DNA of 64,000 nucleotides from Lacticaseibacillus parakribbianus. GTDB lineage: Bacteria > Bacillota > Bacilli > Lactobacillales > Lactobacillaceae. The position numbers were made by a program, and so were the translations under genes. The stretch's first letter is position 1. Each line of letters begins with the position of its first letter. Location: contig NZ_JANQBA010000007.1 in NCBI RefSeq assembly GCF_025490915.1, forward strand, positions 62,001 to 126,000. Direction: 5' to 3'. Positions 1-9,326 of this stretch are shown one piece after another. Under the pieces are notes generated by a model. It did no database searches. It had not been told where the DNA came from and saw nothing but the letters and a program-made list of their open reading frames with translations.

Positions 1-1063
1 AGCGGCGAGCCCGGGGGTTGGTCGGGTCATAGAACACGTTGTTGCCGTGGAAAATCATCTGAACATCCAGGCCACGGGTGGTCTGAACCAGCAGGCCGTT
101 TTGGCGCATCTCCGCGTAATTTTCACTTCGCACGTCAATCTGCGGCCACACCGACACCATCAGCTTGATGCCGTATTCGTGCAGCTCGGCCGCCATCGCC
201 GCGGGGTCCGGGAACGCGTCCGGATCGAAGCGATAGTCACCGCAGCGCGGCCAGTGGTAGTAATCGATCACCAACACGTCGATGGGGATCTGGCGCCGGT
301 GGTACTCACGCGCCACGGCCAGGACCTCCGCCTGCGTCGCGTAGCGCAGCTTGCACTGCCAAAAGCCCAGCCCGTACTCGGGCATCTCCGGGGCCCGGCC
401 GACCACGGCGGTGAACTGAGTCACAATCTGCGCCGGCGTGGCGCCGGCCGTCACCCAGTAGTCCAGCTGGGCGGTGCTGTCGGCTCGCCACTCGGTGGTG
501 TTGCGCCCGAAGGAGACGGAGCCGACCGCCGGATTGTCCCAAAAGAAGCCGTAGCCTTGATCCGACAGGTAAAACGGAATCGTCACCTGCGAGTTGCGCT
601 GCGCCAGCTCCAGGTTGCAGCCCTTGAGGTCAAAGAAGTCCTGCTGGTACTGCCCCATGCCGTACAGCCGCTCGTTTCGCGCCGACTGGAAGGTCGCCTT
701 CAGCCGCCAGTCGCCGCCGCCCAGTGGCTGAAAGTCCCGGGCCCGGTGCATCAGGGCCCCGCCGTCGTCGGCCTCCTTGAGCAACAGCTGGCCTTGGTCA
801 TCGTAAAAGGCCAGCTGACCGCCACCGTTGTGCGTCAGGTCGACCACGGCGGTCAGCGACCCGTTTTGAATGCTGGCCCGGGTCGCCTCAATGGTCACGG
901 TTGCGGCCCGGGTCGGCCCAAGCAACGCCGGGCTGGTCAGGTCCAGCTCGCCATTGGGTCGGCTCACCACCCGCAGGCTGTTGGCCCCCCAGGCGGTGAG
1001 GCGAACGGTTTCGGTCTGCACCCGCCACTCGAGAAAATCCGTCCCTGCTGCGAAAACTGTCAT
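1..1063 (-). CDS. Glycoside hydrolase family 31, alpha-xylosidase/alpha-glucosidase type (partial, C-terminus outside window)
   Basis: Only the first ~354 codons are present; the gene runs off the left edge. ATG at 1063 follows a GGAGGG ribosome site. The N-terminal beta-sandwich is followed by motifs typical of GH31: RLYGMGQYQQ near residue 130, then GLGFWQCKLRY, IPIDVLVIDYYHWP and FYDPTNPRARR at the truncated end. The catalytic Asp lies beyond the edge. The CKLRY/MGQYQQ wording is closest to YicI-like alpha-xylosidases, but an alpha-glucosidase cannot be excluded. There is no signal peptide, so it should act in the cytoplasm on imported oligosaccharides. It lies 50 nt downstream of the GH30 gene and is probably the last or a late gene of that operon. 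Confidence 0.88.
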   Translation of the reverse strand, partial: MTVFAAGTDFLEWRVQTETVRLTAWGANSLRVVSRPNGELDLTSPALLGPTRAATVTIEATRASIQNGSLTAVVDLTHNGGGQLAFYDDQGQLLLKEADDGGALMHRARDFQPLGGGDWRLKATFQSARNERLYGMGQYQQDFFDLKGCNLELAQRNSQVTIPFYLSDQGYGFFWDNPAVGSVSFGRNTTEWRADSTAQLDYWVTAGATPAQIVTQFTAVVGRAPEMPEYGLGFWQCKLRYATQAEVLAVAREYHRRQIPIDVLVIDYYHWPRCGDYRFDPDAFPDPAAMAAELHEYGIKLMVSVWPQIDVRSENYAEMRQNGLLVQTTRGLDVQMIFHGNNVFYDPTNPRARR

Positions 1064-1113
1064 AGTCCCCTCCATCATCTCTGGCCGCGCGTTCGGCACG
1101 GTCGATCGCGTTT

Positions 1114-2508
1114 TCAGCCTGCGCTGACCACCGTTGTGAAGCTGTGCGGCGCCAAGGTCACCGCCACCGCCGCACCGGTCTGGATCACACGCTGGGCCTG
1201 GACGGCGGCCGCGGCGGTCCTGTTTCCGGTGCCGGTCGCGGTCTCAGCCGCGGTGCCGGTCCCGCTTCCGACCGCACCGCCCAGGCTCACCGTCACCCGC
1301 CGCTCAACTTCAAGCGGATTACTGATCACCACCACCCGGCTGCCATCCGGGTTTTCAAAGCCCAGGGCGTTGCCGGCCAGCGGTCCGGTCAGCGACAGCG
1401 CATGGGCCCCGGCCTGCACCGCATGGGCGACGTGCTTCATGACGTAGAACTCGGGGTTGTAAGAGACGGTGCCGGTGGTCGGATCCACCGAGATCATCGC
1501 ATTTTGCCGCCAGCCCCAGGTGCTTTCGCCGCCGATTTCAAGCACCGCGTTCCAGTAGGTGTAGCCGGCCACCCCGTTGGTGATGTAGTGGCGCATCAGA
1601 TCGAACACATACTCGGCGTAGGCCCAGGTGTTTTGGCCGTCGCCGCACTCGTTTTCCGTCTGCAGGTAATCGAGTTCGGGGTAGGCCGCCACCGTCTGCT
1701 GCAGCGCCGCCTTACCGGCCCATTGGTAGCCGACGCCGCGGATGTAGCCTCGGGCCTGAGAATCGGCCAGCACCGCGCCGGCAAAAGCGGCGTAATCCGC
1801 CGAGTTGATCGTGCCCAGCCACAGCTGCGTGTCCAACCCCGCCGCGGTCATCGCGGGGCCGAGGTAGTCGCCGATGAAAGTGGCGAGTTGTGGTCCGGAC
1901 CAGACGCAGGACGGGAATTTCTGATCCGCCACCACCTCGTTTTGCACGTGCAGCTGGGCGATCGGGGCCCCGGCTTGCGCGTAGGCCTGCAGGAAGCGAA
2001 CGAGGTAGTCGGCGTAGGTCTGCTGGCTGCGCGGGTCGGCCTTGAGGTGGCCGTAGTTGTACACCGCCGGGTACTTCAGCCAGGCCGGCGGCGACCACGG
2101 CGAGGCGAATAGCAACAGGTTCGGGTTGCGGCGCAGCCCCTCTTGGATGTAGGGCAACAGCCACTGGCGGTCGCGGTCGATATTAAAATGCGCCAAGGCG
2201 TAGTCGCCGCGAACGCCGTCGTGGCTGTACCAGTCGACGGCGTAATCGCTGGCCCCGACCGGCAGCCGGCCGATCTGCAGGTGCAAGTCGCCGGCCGGGT
2301 CAAACAGCGCGTCGAGCACCGCCGCTCGCGTGGTGGCGGCGAGTTTTTGCAGCGCGACCATCCCCAGCTCGTTGAAGCAGGTGCCAAAGCCCCAAAACGG
2401 CCGAGGCGATACGGCGGCGACGCCGAGCGCGGCCTGCCTGTCGTCTGCGGCCGTTACCGGCGGCGTTTGCCAAGCCGCGGTCGCGGTGGATTGAACAACT
2501 TTGAACAT
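1114..2508 (-). CDS. Glycoside hydrolase family 30 enzyme
   Basis: A 464-aa cytoplasmic enzyme. The start chosen is the ATG at 2508, because AGGAGG lies 7 nt upstream; an in-frame ATG at 2538 lacks a ribosome site. The N-terminus has the GH30 signature GFGTCFNELG. The acid/base is Glu191 in HVQNEVV and the nucleophile is Glu285 in LQTENECG. The C-terminal beta domain carries a short Gly/Thr/Ala-rich stretch (roughly residues 415-440) that looks like a low-complexity insertion. GH30 members cleave beta-glucosyl, beta-xylosyl or beta-1,6-glucan links, and the substrate cannot be read from sequence. The upstream ROK regulator gene stops 10 nt before this start, so the two are co-transcribed. Confidence 0.88.
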   Translation of the reverse strand: MFKVVQSTATAAWQTPPVTAADDRQAALGVAAVSPRPFWGFGTCFNELGMVALQKLAATTRAAVLDALFDPAGDLHLQIGRLPVGASDYAVDWYSHDGVRGDYALAHFNIDRDRQWLLPYIQEGLRRNPNLLLFASPWSPPAWLKYPAVYNYGHLKADPRSQQTYADYLVRFLQAYAQAGAPIAQLHVQNEVVADQKFPSCVWSGPQLATFIGDYLGPAMTAAGLDTQLWLGTINSADYAAFAGAVLADSQARGYIRGVGYQWAGKAALQQTVAAYPELDYLQTENECGDGQNTWAYAEYVFDLMRHYITNGVAGYTYWNAVLEIGGESTWGWRQNAMISVDPTTGTVSYNPEFYVMKHVAHAVQAGAHALSLTGPLAGNALGFENPDGSRVVVISNPLEVERRVTVSLGGAVGSGTGTAAETATGTGNRTAAAAVQAQRVIQTGAAVAVTLAPHSFTTVVSAG

Positions 2509-2518
2509 CTCAAACCTC

Positions 2519-3850
2519 CTATTGTGTGTCTTGCGCAACAGTCGCGCCCATAGCCAGCCGGTTGTCGGCCACCCCGAGCAGCGCGTGGGCCATCACCGAA
2601 CAGCCGCCGAGCAGCTCGCAGTGATCAACCCCGGTGACGGCGGTCAGGGTGACCGTCGTGCGAATCGCAGTCGGCAGCAGGTTGCGCAACTCCCCCAAAA
2701 GCCGCGGCATCGCGGCCACCAAAGGGGAGTTTACCACGATTCGGGCCGGGCCAAGCACCGTGGCGAGATTAAATATGACCGCCGCCAGCCCCCGGCAAAA
2801 ATCGCCAACCAAGGCGGTGACCACCGGGTTGCGAGCGGTCGCCAGCTGCGCGATGGCCGCCGTCGTGTAGGGCCCGTCACCCAGGCTTTGGGCCACCGCC
2901 TGCCGCAGCGCGAGCTCCGACGTCACCGGCTGCCCCACCAAGGGCCCCGGGCAGCCTTCGCCTGGCTGATTCGCGGCTCGGCCTGGTCGGGCCAAGACCT
3001 CACCTGACGCATCCGCAGTCCCGCCTGGCCGCGCCGAGGCTTCACCTGACGCATCCGCAGTCCCGCCTGGCCGCGCCGAGGCTTCACCTGACCGATTCGT
3101 GGTCCCGCCGGTGCGACCCGCGGCGGCGCCGCGCGGCCGGGCCAACGTGCCGACCGCCCCGGCCGTGTGGCGATAGCCGGTGTAGAGCTCACCACCGATG
3201 ATGATGCCGGCGGCGACGGCGTCCGTGGTGCTGAGACACACCAGGTCCTCGCCGGCCCCGCGGCGCTGAAAATCACGCACGTAGATTGCCGCCAGGTCGG
3301 CCGCCGCGTGGAGGGACACCGGCACCCGGAAGCGCGTCGCCAAGGCGCCGACCGGATCAAGCGCCGCAAGCCCCGGAAAACCCGTGGCCACGGACCGCTC
3401 GCGGTCCACCACCGCCGGCACGGCCACGACGATGCCCAGCAGGCGCTGGTGACGCGGATACGCCGCAATCTGGGCAACAATCAGCTCGAGTACCGCCGTC
3501 GCGGCCATCCCGCTGATGGGGAACTGCGCCGTCGTCAGCACTGCGCCGTTGAGCCGCGCGAACAGCAGGTCCAGCGTCGTCTTGCCCCAGCCGACGCTGA
3601 CCACGTACCCCAGGTCCCAGTTGATGGTCAAAAGCGTCGGTCGCCGCCCTCCGAGCTGGGTGCTTTGACCCTGGCCGCGCTCGCGCAACAGCCCGGCCGC
3701 CAGCAAGTCGGCCACCAGCGCCGACACGGTGGCCTTGTTGATGCCGCTGGCGCTTGCAATCTGGCTGCGTGACGTCAGCTTGCGGTTGAACACCTCGAGC
3801 AGGATGCGCTGCTCGTTTTCGGCCTGCACCCGACTTTTCACTTCCTGCAT
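2519..3850 (-). CDS. ROK-family transcriptional regulator (XylR/NagC type) with repeat insertion
   Basis: 443 aa; ATG at 3850 preceded by GGAGGTG. Residues ~10-75 form a winged helix-turn-helix (RSQIASASGINKATVSALVA) and the rest is a ROK sugar-sensing domain. The zinc motif CxCGxxGC usual in ROK proteins is absent. At its place (after AGAVGTLARP) sits a 14-residue repeat, SGEASARPGGTADA, present as two exact and two degenerate copies. It probably represses or activates the GH43-to-GH31 cluster in response to a sugar, as XylR does for xylose genes; this role is inferred from position. It could be impaired or have altered ligand sensing because of the insertion. Confidence 0.85.
   Translation of the reverse strand: MQEVKSRVQAENEQRILLEVFNRKLTSRSQIASASGINKATVSALVADLLAAGLLRERGQGQSTQLGGRRPTLLTINWDLGYVVSVGWGKTTLDLLFARLNGAVLTTAQFPISGMAATAVLELIVAQIAAYPRHQRLLGIVVAVPAVVDRERSVATGFPGLAALDPVGALATRFRVPVSLHAAADLAAIYVRDFQRRGAGEDLVCLSTTDAVAAGIIIGGELYTGYRHTAGAVGTLARPRGAAAGRTGGTTNRSGEASARPGGTADASGEASARPGGTADASGEVLARPGRAANQPGEGCPGPLVGQPVTSELALRQAVAQSLGDGPYTTAAIAQLATARNPVVTALVGDFCRGLAAVIFNLATVLGPARIVVNSPLVAAMPRLLGELRNLLPTAIRTTVTLTAVTGVDHCELLGGCSVMAHALLGVADNRLAMGATVAQDTQ
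2959..3126 (-). repeat. 42-bp tandem repeat inside the ROK regulator gene
   Basis: Positions 3001-3042 and 3043-3084 are identical 42-bp copies. 2959-3000 and 3085-3126 are degenerate copies. The unit length is 14 codons, so the frame is kept. The repeat replaces the region where ROK proteins normally bind zinc. Confidence 0.9.
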
Positions 3851-3880
3851 GGTCCCACCTCCAAAGGTATGGCGCTTGCG

Positions 3881-4846
3881 CTAATCCTCCCCGGGATAGC
3901 GCAGCCCCCACTGAGCGCGAGCGGCGTCCATCACCGCCATGGTGTCTGCCGTCCAGGCCGCGGTGGGGTTGGTGCCTGACGCGACGGCTTGCGCCAGCGC
4001 CTGCGCCTCGTAGCCCATCGCCCGACTGGTGGCCCCAGCGCTGACGGTCACCGGCTCGCCCTCGTTGGGCAGCCAGGTCGCCTGCGCCGCCCGGCCAAAG
4101 TTGATGATTTCAAATGAGCCGTCGGCAAAGGTCAGGTAGGCGCGGTTGGGCAGCCGCGCCGCCAGGCTGGTCACCAACACGGCCTGCTCGCCTTGGGCGT
4201 TGGTTAACACCAACGTGCTGGTGAGATCCACCCCGGTGACGGCCTTGGTGGCCGCAGTCGCGACCAGCTTTGGCCTGGCAGTCATGAAGCGCCGCGTCAG
4301 GCTCAGCGGGTAGATGCCCATGTCCAGCAGGCCGCCGCCGGCTCGCTGCGGGTTGTAGAAGCGGTCCTCAAGATTGACGGGCACCTGCTCGCCTAGGCTG
4401 GCCTGAACCAGCCGCAGGGGCCCCACCGCGTGAGCAGTCACAAAGTCTTCGATGGCCCGGTACAGCGGCATGTGGTAAATCGTCTGCGCCTCCATCAGCA
4501 CCAGCCCCTTCTTAACGGCCAGCGCGGTCAGCGCCGCCAGCTGGCGGCCGTTGAGCGTGATCGGTTTTTCGCACAGCACGTGCTTGCCGGCCTCAAGCGC
4601 CAGCCGGATGTCGGCGGCGTGAAAATCATGGGTGGTCGCGATGTACACCACATCGATGGCCGGATCGGCGCATAGCGTCCGGTAGCTGTCGTACACGTGC
4701 GGCACGGCCAGGTCCTTGGCAAAGGCGACCGCCCGTTCAGGCGCCGACGCGGCACAGCCGTACAGGGTCTGACCGGCGGGAAACTGCGCCACGAACTCAC
4801 GGGCGATCCGCCCCAGGCCGATGATGCCCCAGCGTAAATTTGGCAT
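3881..4846 (-). CDS. Gfo/Idh/MocA-family NAD(P)-dependent oxidoreductase
   Basis: 321 aa. The ATG at 4846 is chosen because AAGGAGGAG lies just upstream; the longer reading frame from 4879 has no ribosome site. The N-terminal Rossmann domain begins RWGIIGLGRIA and the family signature CEKPITLN (catalytic Lys of EKP) lies near residue 95. The C-terminal alpha/beta domain follows. Members oxidise or reduce sugars, inositol or dihydrodiols; which substrate is used here is unknown. It sits between DUF624 and the ROK regulator, so it likely processes a sugar released by the cluster's hydrolases. Confidence 0.85.
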   Translation of the reverse strand: MPNLRWGIIGLGRIAREFVAQFPAGQTLYGCAASAPERAVAFAKDLAVPHVYDSYRTLCADPAIDVVYIATTHDFHAADIRLALEAGKHVLCEKPITLNGRQLAALTALAVKKGLVLMEAQTIYHMPLYRAIEDFVTAHAVGPLRLVQASLGEQVPVNLEDRFYNPQRAGGGLLDMGIYPLSLTRRFMTARPKLVATAATKAVTGVDLTSTLVLTNAQGEQAVLVTSLAARLPNRAYLTFADGSFEIINFGRAAQATWLPNEGEPVTVSAGATSRAMGYEAQALAQAVASGTNPTAAWTADTMAVMDAARAQWGLRYPGED

Positions 4847-4872
4847 AAGCTCCTCCTTAATGCTTTTTGATT

Positions 4873-4912
4873 CAAACAAACAGGGCCCGTGACGATATCA
4901 CCACAGGCCCTG
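4873..4912 (-). terminator. Intra-cluster terminator/attenuator after the DUF624 gene
   Basis: On the minus strand the arms CAGGGCC and GGCCCTG (4906-4912 with 4881-4887), extended by GTG/CAC after one mismatch, are followed by a broken T tract (TTTGTTTG). It lies between DUF624 and the oxidoreductase and could reduce expression of the downstream genes. Confidence 0.5.
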
Positions 4913-4926
4913 CAACCCGCCGGTGG

Positions 4927-5562
4927 TCAGGCCGCCGGGCTCACCTGCTTGCTCAACTCGGCCAGGTGACGGAACCGCTTGTGCAGAATGTGGAAGGTTC
5001 CGGCCAGCTGCGCCGTGATGAACACCGGCAGCAAGAACGCCGGTAGGAAGCGAAAGACCACGTAGAAGCCGACCAGAAAGGCCAGGATCGCCGCCAGCTG
5101 CACCGGGCTGGTCAGGGTGACCAGGTAGGCCTGCAGGATGTAGCGCGACTTCGGCAGGTCGAAGTAGGCATAAAGCGCCAACAGCGTCTGGAAGCTGATC
5201 ACGCTGATCACGATCACCACGTCCAGCACGTACCGGAAGAACACGGTGACCGGGTCGCTCAGCAACGTGGTCATCCGAAACTCCAGGTACAACAACGCCG
5301 CAATCCCCAGGACCTGAAGCCCCAGCAGGTTGGCCGACCAGAAATTGGCCCGGTACCGCTCAACGTACAGCTTGACCATGAAGCGGAACTTGAAGTACGA
5401 GTCGAAGTCGCGGTGGAACTTGCGGTACAGCGACATCGCACTGAGAATGGCCGGGAAAAAGCCCAGCACCACCCCGCCGGCCAGGATCCCAACCAAGGTC
5501 AAGACGTTGAGCACCAGCAAGTTCAGGTAGTAACTGCAAAACCGATAGACAAAAGCTGCCAT
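4927..5562 (-). CDS. DUF624 (YesL-like) integral membrane protein
   Basis: 211 aa. The ATG at 5562 has a GGAAGGGTGAG ribosome site; a longer frame starting at 5673 has none. The protein starts MAAFVYRFCSYYLNLLVLNVL and has about five hydrophobic segments, with the pattern LTLVGILAGGVVLGFFPA then SLYRKFHRD typical of YesL. YesL-like proteins are repeatedly found beside LplB/LplC-type sugar importers; their job is unknown. Here it sits directly downstream of such permeases, which supports a role in the same import process. Confidence 0.85.
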   Translation of the reverse strand: MAAFVYRFCSYYLNLLVLNVLTLVGILAGGVVLGFFPAILSAMSLYRKFHRDFDSYFKFRFMVKLYVERYRANFWSANLLGLQVLGIAALLYLEFRMTTLLSDPVTVFFRYVLDVVIVISVISFQTLLALYAYFDLPKSRYILQAYLVTLTSPVQLAAILAFLVGFYVVFRFLPAFLLPVFITAQLAGTFHILHKRFRHLAELSKQVSPAA

Positions 5563-5798
5563 AATCTCACCCTTCCGGATCCGCTTGTGATCCACGATTG
5601 CGATAGTGTCACGAGCCGTCACGCCTGGCGCGGCGGCAATCAGGTCGCCGCAGCGCCGCATGGGTTCGGTCACACACCCCGAACCCCACAGGCACCGTCA
5701 CGCGCCTGTGGCGACGCTGGCTTCGGCGACCGCGATTGCGCTTGGTCACAACCCAGACCACACGCAACCCGTGCCGACGTCGCCGGCGTAGACTGCGA

Positions 5799-6704
5799 TC
5801 AACCCTTCACGGAACCCAGCATGATCCCTTTTTCGAAGTACTTGGCCGTGATCGGGTACAGCACCAGGATCGGCAGCGTCGAGATCACGATCGAGGCGTA
5901 CTTGATGGCCTCCTTGGACTGGCTGATCGTGTCCATCGTGTTGGTCGTCAGAAGCTGACTGTTGTTGGCCAGCGTCTGGTTTTGAATCAGGATTTCGCGC
6001 AGGATCAGCTGCAACGGGAACAGGCTGCGGTTGGACAGGTAGATCATCGCATCGAAGTAACTGTTCCAGCGGCCCAGCCCGTAGAACATCGTCATGACGG
6101 CGATGATCGGCGTCGACAGCGGCAGCACGATTTTGATTAAGAGCTGCATGTCCGACGCGCCGTCCAGGTAGGCACTTTCCTCAAGCTCGGTGGGAATGCT
6201 CTGGACGAAGTAGGTCCGCATGATGATCATGTTGTAGACGCTGATCGCGCCCGGAATCACCATCACCCACACGGTATTGACGATGCCCAGCATCTGGTTG
6301 AGCAAGTAGGAGGGAATCAGGCCGCCGGAGAAGAACATGGTGAAGGTGAAGAAGAAGGTCAGTGGCCCCTTCCCCTTCAGCTCGCGCCGCGACAGCGGGT
6401 AGGCGGCCAGCGTGGTCATCACCAGGTTGACCAAGGTCCCCAACACGGTGTAGATCACCGAGTTGCGCATCCCGGTCCAGATGTCCTTGTTGGTGAAAAT
6501 CATCTTGTACCCTTCGAGGTTGAAGCCCTGCGGCACCAGCAGCAGAGGGGTCTTGAAGATCTCGCGGGGGTTACTGAACGACGCCATGACCACGAACCAC
6601 AGCGGATACAGCAGAAGCAGCGTGATGATGGCGACCAGGATCACGTTCACCACATCGAAGGTGCGGTCGGCCTTGGTCTCGGCTTTTACTTTCAGGTTTA
6701 CCAT
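5799..6704 (-). CDS. Carbohydrate ABC transporter permease, LplC type
   Basis: 301 aa with six predicted membrane helices. It contains the binding-protein-dependent permease EAA region (ELEESAYLDGASDMQLL around residues 175-190). It starts at the ATG at 6704, overlapping the end of the lplB-like gene by 7 nt, which indicates translational coupling. It forms the membrane channel with the LplB-type partner. No ATPase gene is in the cluster; such importers normally use a shared MsmX-type ATPase encoded elsewhere. Confidence 0.92.
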   Translation of the reverse strand: MVNLKVKAETKADRTFDVVNVILVAIITLLLLYPLWFVVMASFSNPREIFKTPLLLVPQGFNLEGYKMIFTNKDIWTGMRNSVIYTVLGTLVNLVMTTLAAYPLSRRELKGKGPLTFFFTFTMFFSGGLIPSYLLNQMLGIVNTVWVMVIPGAISVYNMIIMRTYFVQSIPTELEESAYLDGASDMQLLIKIVLPLSTPIIAVMTMFYGLGRWNSYFDAMIYLSNRSLFPLQLILREILIQNQTLANNSQLLTTNTMDTISQSKEAIKYASIVISTLPILVLYPITAKYFEKGIMLGSVKG

Positions 6705-7618
6705 AAGCTCGTGTCACCTACCTTCTTGGCAATCTGGTTGACGGCGATCAGCACGACGAAGTTGACAATGTTGTTGAACAGGCCGATCGCGGTTGAGAAG
6801 CTGAAGTCCGAGCCGACGACCCCCAGCTTGTAGACGTAGGTCGAAATCACTTCCGACACCGGCAGGTTCATGTCGTTTTGCATCAGCAGGATCTTCTGGA
6901 AGTCGGCGCCGAGCACCCCGCCGGCGGCCAGGATCGAGTTGATCACGATGGTCGGCTTGATCGAAGGCAGCGTGATGTGCCAGATGGTCTGCATCTTGGT
7001 CGCGCCATCGAGGTAGGCCGCCTCGTACTGGTCTTGGGGAATGCCGGACATGGCCGCGGTGTAAATCAGGGTCCCCCAACCAACCCCTTGCCAGACGCCG
7101 GACCAGACGTACACATGCGGAAAGATGCTGGTCGAGCCCATGAAGTCGACCTTGTGCATGTGGAAAAAGCTCAAAACGGTGTTAAACACCCCGTCGACCG
7201 GGGACGTGAAGAACAGCACCATCCCCACGACAACGACGACGGAGATGAAGTTTGGCACGTAAGAAATGGTTTGGCTGATGGCCTTGAACCGCTTGTTTTT
7301 CAGCTCGTTGAACATCACCGCCAAGATGATCGGCAGTGGAATGCCGACCACCAGGCTGTACAGGCTGAGCCGCAGGGTGTTGATCAGCGTTTCCATGAAG
7401 TAGTTGGACTGGAAGTAGCGGGTGAACTGCGCCATGCCGACCCAGGGGCTCTTGAAGACCCCGAGTACCGGTGAGTAATTCTTGAACGCGATCACGATCC
7501 CGTACATTGGACCGTAACAGAAGATCAAGAAGTAGATGACCGGCAGAATCAGCATGATGTACAGCCACGGGTGTTTGAACCGCGGCATCAGCCGTCTTTT
7601 GGTATTGGTGTTCGTCAT
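6698..7618 (-). CDS. Carbohydrate ABC transporter permease, LplB type
   Basis: 306 aa. The ATG at 7618 follows AAAAGGAGT. The N-terminus (HPWLYIMLILPVIYFLIFCY) is the first membrane helix and the EAA loop reads QYEAAYLDGATKMQTIWHIT near residue 200. It is the second half of the importer channel. The ~105-nt gap to the solute-binding protein gene contains short inverted repeats (for example GGGAC/GTCCC), which may set the usual excess of binding protein over permease. Confidence 0.92.
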   Translation of the reverse strand: MTNTNTKRRLMPRFKHPWLYIMLILPVIYFLIFCYGPMYGIVIAFKNYSPVLGVFKSPWVGMAQFTRYFQSNYFMETLINTLRLSLYSLVVGIPLPIILAVMFNELKNKRFKAISQTISYVPNFISVVVVVGMVLFFTSPVDGVFNTVLSFFHMHKVDFMGSTSIFPHVYVWSGVWQGVGWGTLIYTAAMSGIPQDQYEAAYLDGATKMQTIWHITLPSIKPTIVINSILAAGGVLGADFQKILLMQNDMNLPVSEVISTYVYKLGVVGSDFSFSTAIGLFNNIVNFVVLIAVNQIAKKVGDTSLW

Positions 7619-7723
7619 GTCTTTGACTCCTTTTCGATTTGGGACTTGCCACGCGGCGGATAAGCGAAGGCGAAACGTCCCATGGTGACCATGAACCGTT
7701 CCGCCTCCTGCTCGATATGGAAA

Positions 7724-9313
7724 TTAACGCGCCTTCATGTAGCGATCGTACTGAGTCTGCTTAATCTTCATATACTTGTCCGCACCAAGCTTCTTGATCT
7801 GCTTGACGTAGGCATCCCAACCGGAGTCGATGTCGGTCTTGCCGGTGACAAAATCAACACGCGCCTGGGTGACGTACTTGCCAATGTCGTTCATGATCGG
7901 CGTCACGGTGTCCGCCTCTTCCTGAGTCGTTGGCAGGTCGCCGACCAGTTTGCCGATGAACTTGTGGGAGTGCGTTGCCGGGCTCGCCCACTGCCAGTAC
8001 TGGTCCAGCGTCATCTTACGTGCGTTAGCCACTTGCTGGAACGTTGGTTCAACGTATGGGTAGCCGCCGCCGTAGACGTTGTCGACCCACTGGAAGGCAC
8101 CCAGCTGAATACCGTCCTTGTAGTCCAGAATCTTCTTGTCGTAAACAATCTTGCCGTTTTCAATGTTGTAGGTGACCCCCTTCTTACCGAAGGCGCCGAG
8201 GATAATCCCCTTTTCACCGTACATGTAGTCCATCCACTTGACCAACCGGGCCGGGTTCTTGCAGGCGCTGGTGACCATGAAGGCCGATGGGCCGGCCACC
8301 ATCGGGTAGTAAACCGCAGTGGACTTGTCGCCGGCAGGGCCCTTCAGCCCAGTAATGCCGACGTAATCTGTGGATTTGGCACCGAACTGCGCCGGGCCAG
8401 ACTCGGTGTAGGCGCCGACGATGCCGTCGGTGCCGTCGGCCAGCCACTTTTCCTTGGTCACGTTGCCGAAGGTCTGCTGGTTGATCAGGCCTTCTTTGTA
8501 CAGGTCACGCTCGTACTTCAGCACTTCCTTGTACTTCGGGTCGGTGACGGTCATCTTGACCTTCTTACCGTTGTTGCTCAGGTAAAAGAGCGCGGAGGTG
8601 GAGAAGTCGCCGGCGTTGGTCAGGCCGTAAGCGCCCATAATCTGGCGGTCCAGCGTGTTGCTGAAGCTGTTGGTCGTGTCGTTGTACCAGCCCTGCTCGT
8701 CCTTTTTGCCGTTGCCGTTCGGGTCCTTAGTGACAAAATCCTTCAGAACCGTCTTGAATTCCTTCAGGTTGGTCGGCGCCTTCAGCCCCAGCTTGTCCAT
8801 CCACTTCTTATTGAAGTAAATCTTCTTCGTGTTGTCTTCCAGGTTCAGGTAAGGCATCGCGTAGATGTGGCCATCGGGCTGCGTCAGCGCCGCCTTGATG
8901 TCCGGGTACTTGTCGAACAGCTTCTGCAGGTTCGGCGCGTCTTTTTTGATCAGCTTTTCCAGCGGAATGAACAGGCCCTGGCCACCGTACTTGGCCAGCT
9001 CCGTGTTGGAGAAGTTCATGCCGTAGTAGGCGTCCGGCTGGTCCTTGGAGGCCAGCAGCACGTTCTTCTTGTCGGCCAGCGAGGCGTCGGTGATTTCTTC
9101 AAAATCAACCTTCACCCCGGACTGCTTGTAGCGTTCCTTCCACATCCACAGCTTGTTGGCATCCGGCCGCACGTCTTGGAACCCGCGCCGCACGATGTGG
9201 TAAGCCGCGTCCTTGCCGCTGCTTTCCTTGGACTTGCTGCCACCGCAACCCACTAAGATCAAGCTCGAAAGGATCGCCGCGGAAATGAACCAAAGCTTCT
9301 TACTTTTGATCAT
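7724..9313 (-). CDS. Extracellular solute-binding lipoprotein of the sugar ABC importer (LplA/YtcQ type)
   Basis: 529 aa. The ATG at 9313 has AAAGGGG upstream. The N-terminus is a lipoprotein signal ending in the lipobox LILVGC with Cys23 as the lipidation site, followed by a Gly/Ser/Lys linker. The body is a type-1 extracellular binding protein of the large LplA class (~530 aa). It captures an oligosaccharide outside the membrane and delivers it to the two permeases downstream. Codon use is A/T-richer and more adapted than that of its neighbours, consistent with high expression. Confidence 0.92.
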   Translation of the reverse strand: MIKSKKLWFISAAILSSLILVGCGGSKSKESSGKDAAYHIVRRGFQDVRPDANKLWMWKERYKQSGVKVDFEEITDASLADKKNVLLASKDQPDAYYGMNFSNTELAKYGGQGLFIPLEKLIKKDAPNLQKLFDKYPDIKAALTQPDGHIYAMPYLNLEDNTKKIYFNKKWMDKLGLKAPTNLKEFKTVLKDFVTKDPNGNGKKDEQGWYNDTTNSFSNTLDRQIMGAYGLTNAGDFSTSALFYLSNNGKKVKMTVTDPKYKEVLKYERDLYKEGLINQQTFGNVTKEKWLADGTDGIVGAYTESGPAQFGAKSTDYVGITGLKGPAGDKSTAVYYPMVAGPSAFMVTSACKNPARLVKWMDYMYGEKGIILGAFGKKGVTYNIENGKIVYDKKILDYKDGIQLGAFQWVDNVYGGGYPYVEPTFQQVANARKMTLDQYWQWASPATHSHKFIGKLVGDLPTTQEEADTVTPIMNDIGKYVTQARVDFVTGKTDIDSGWDAYVKQIKKLGADKYMKIKQTQYDRYMKAR

Positions 9314-9326
9314 TATGTTTTCCCCT

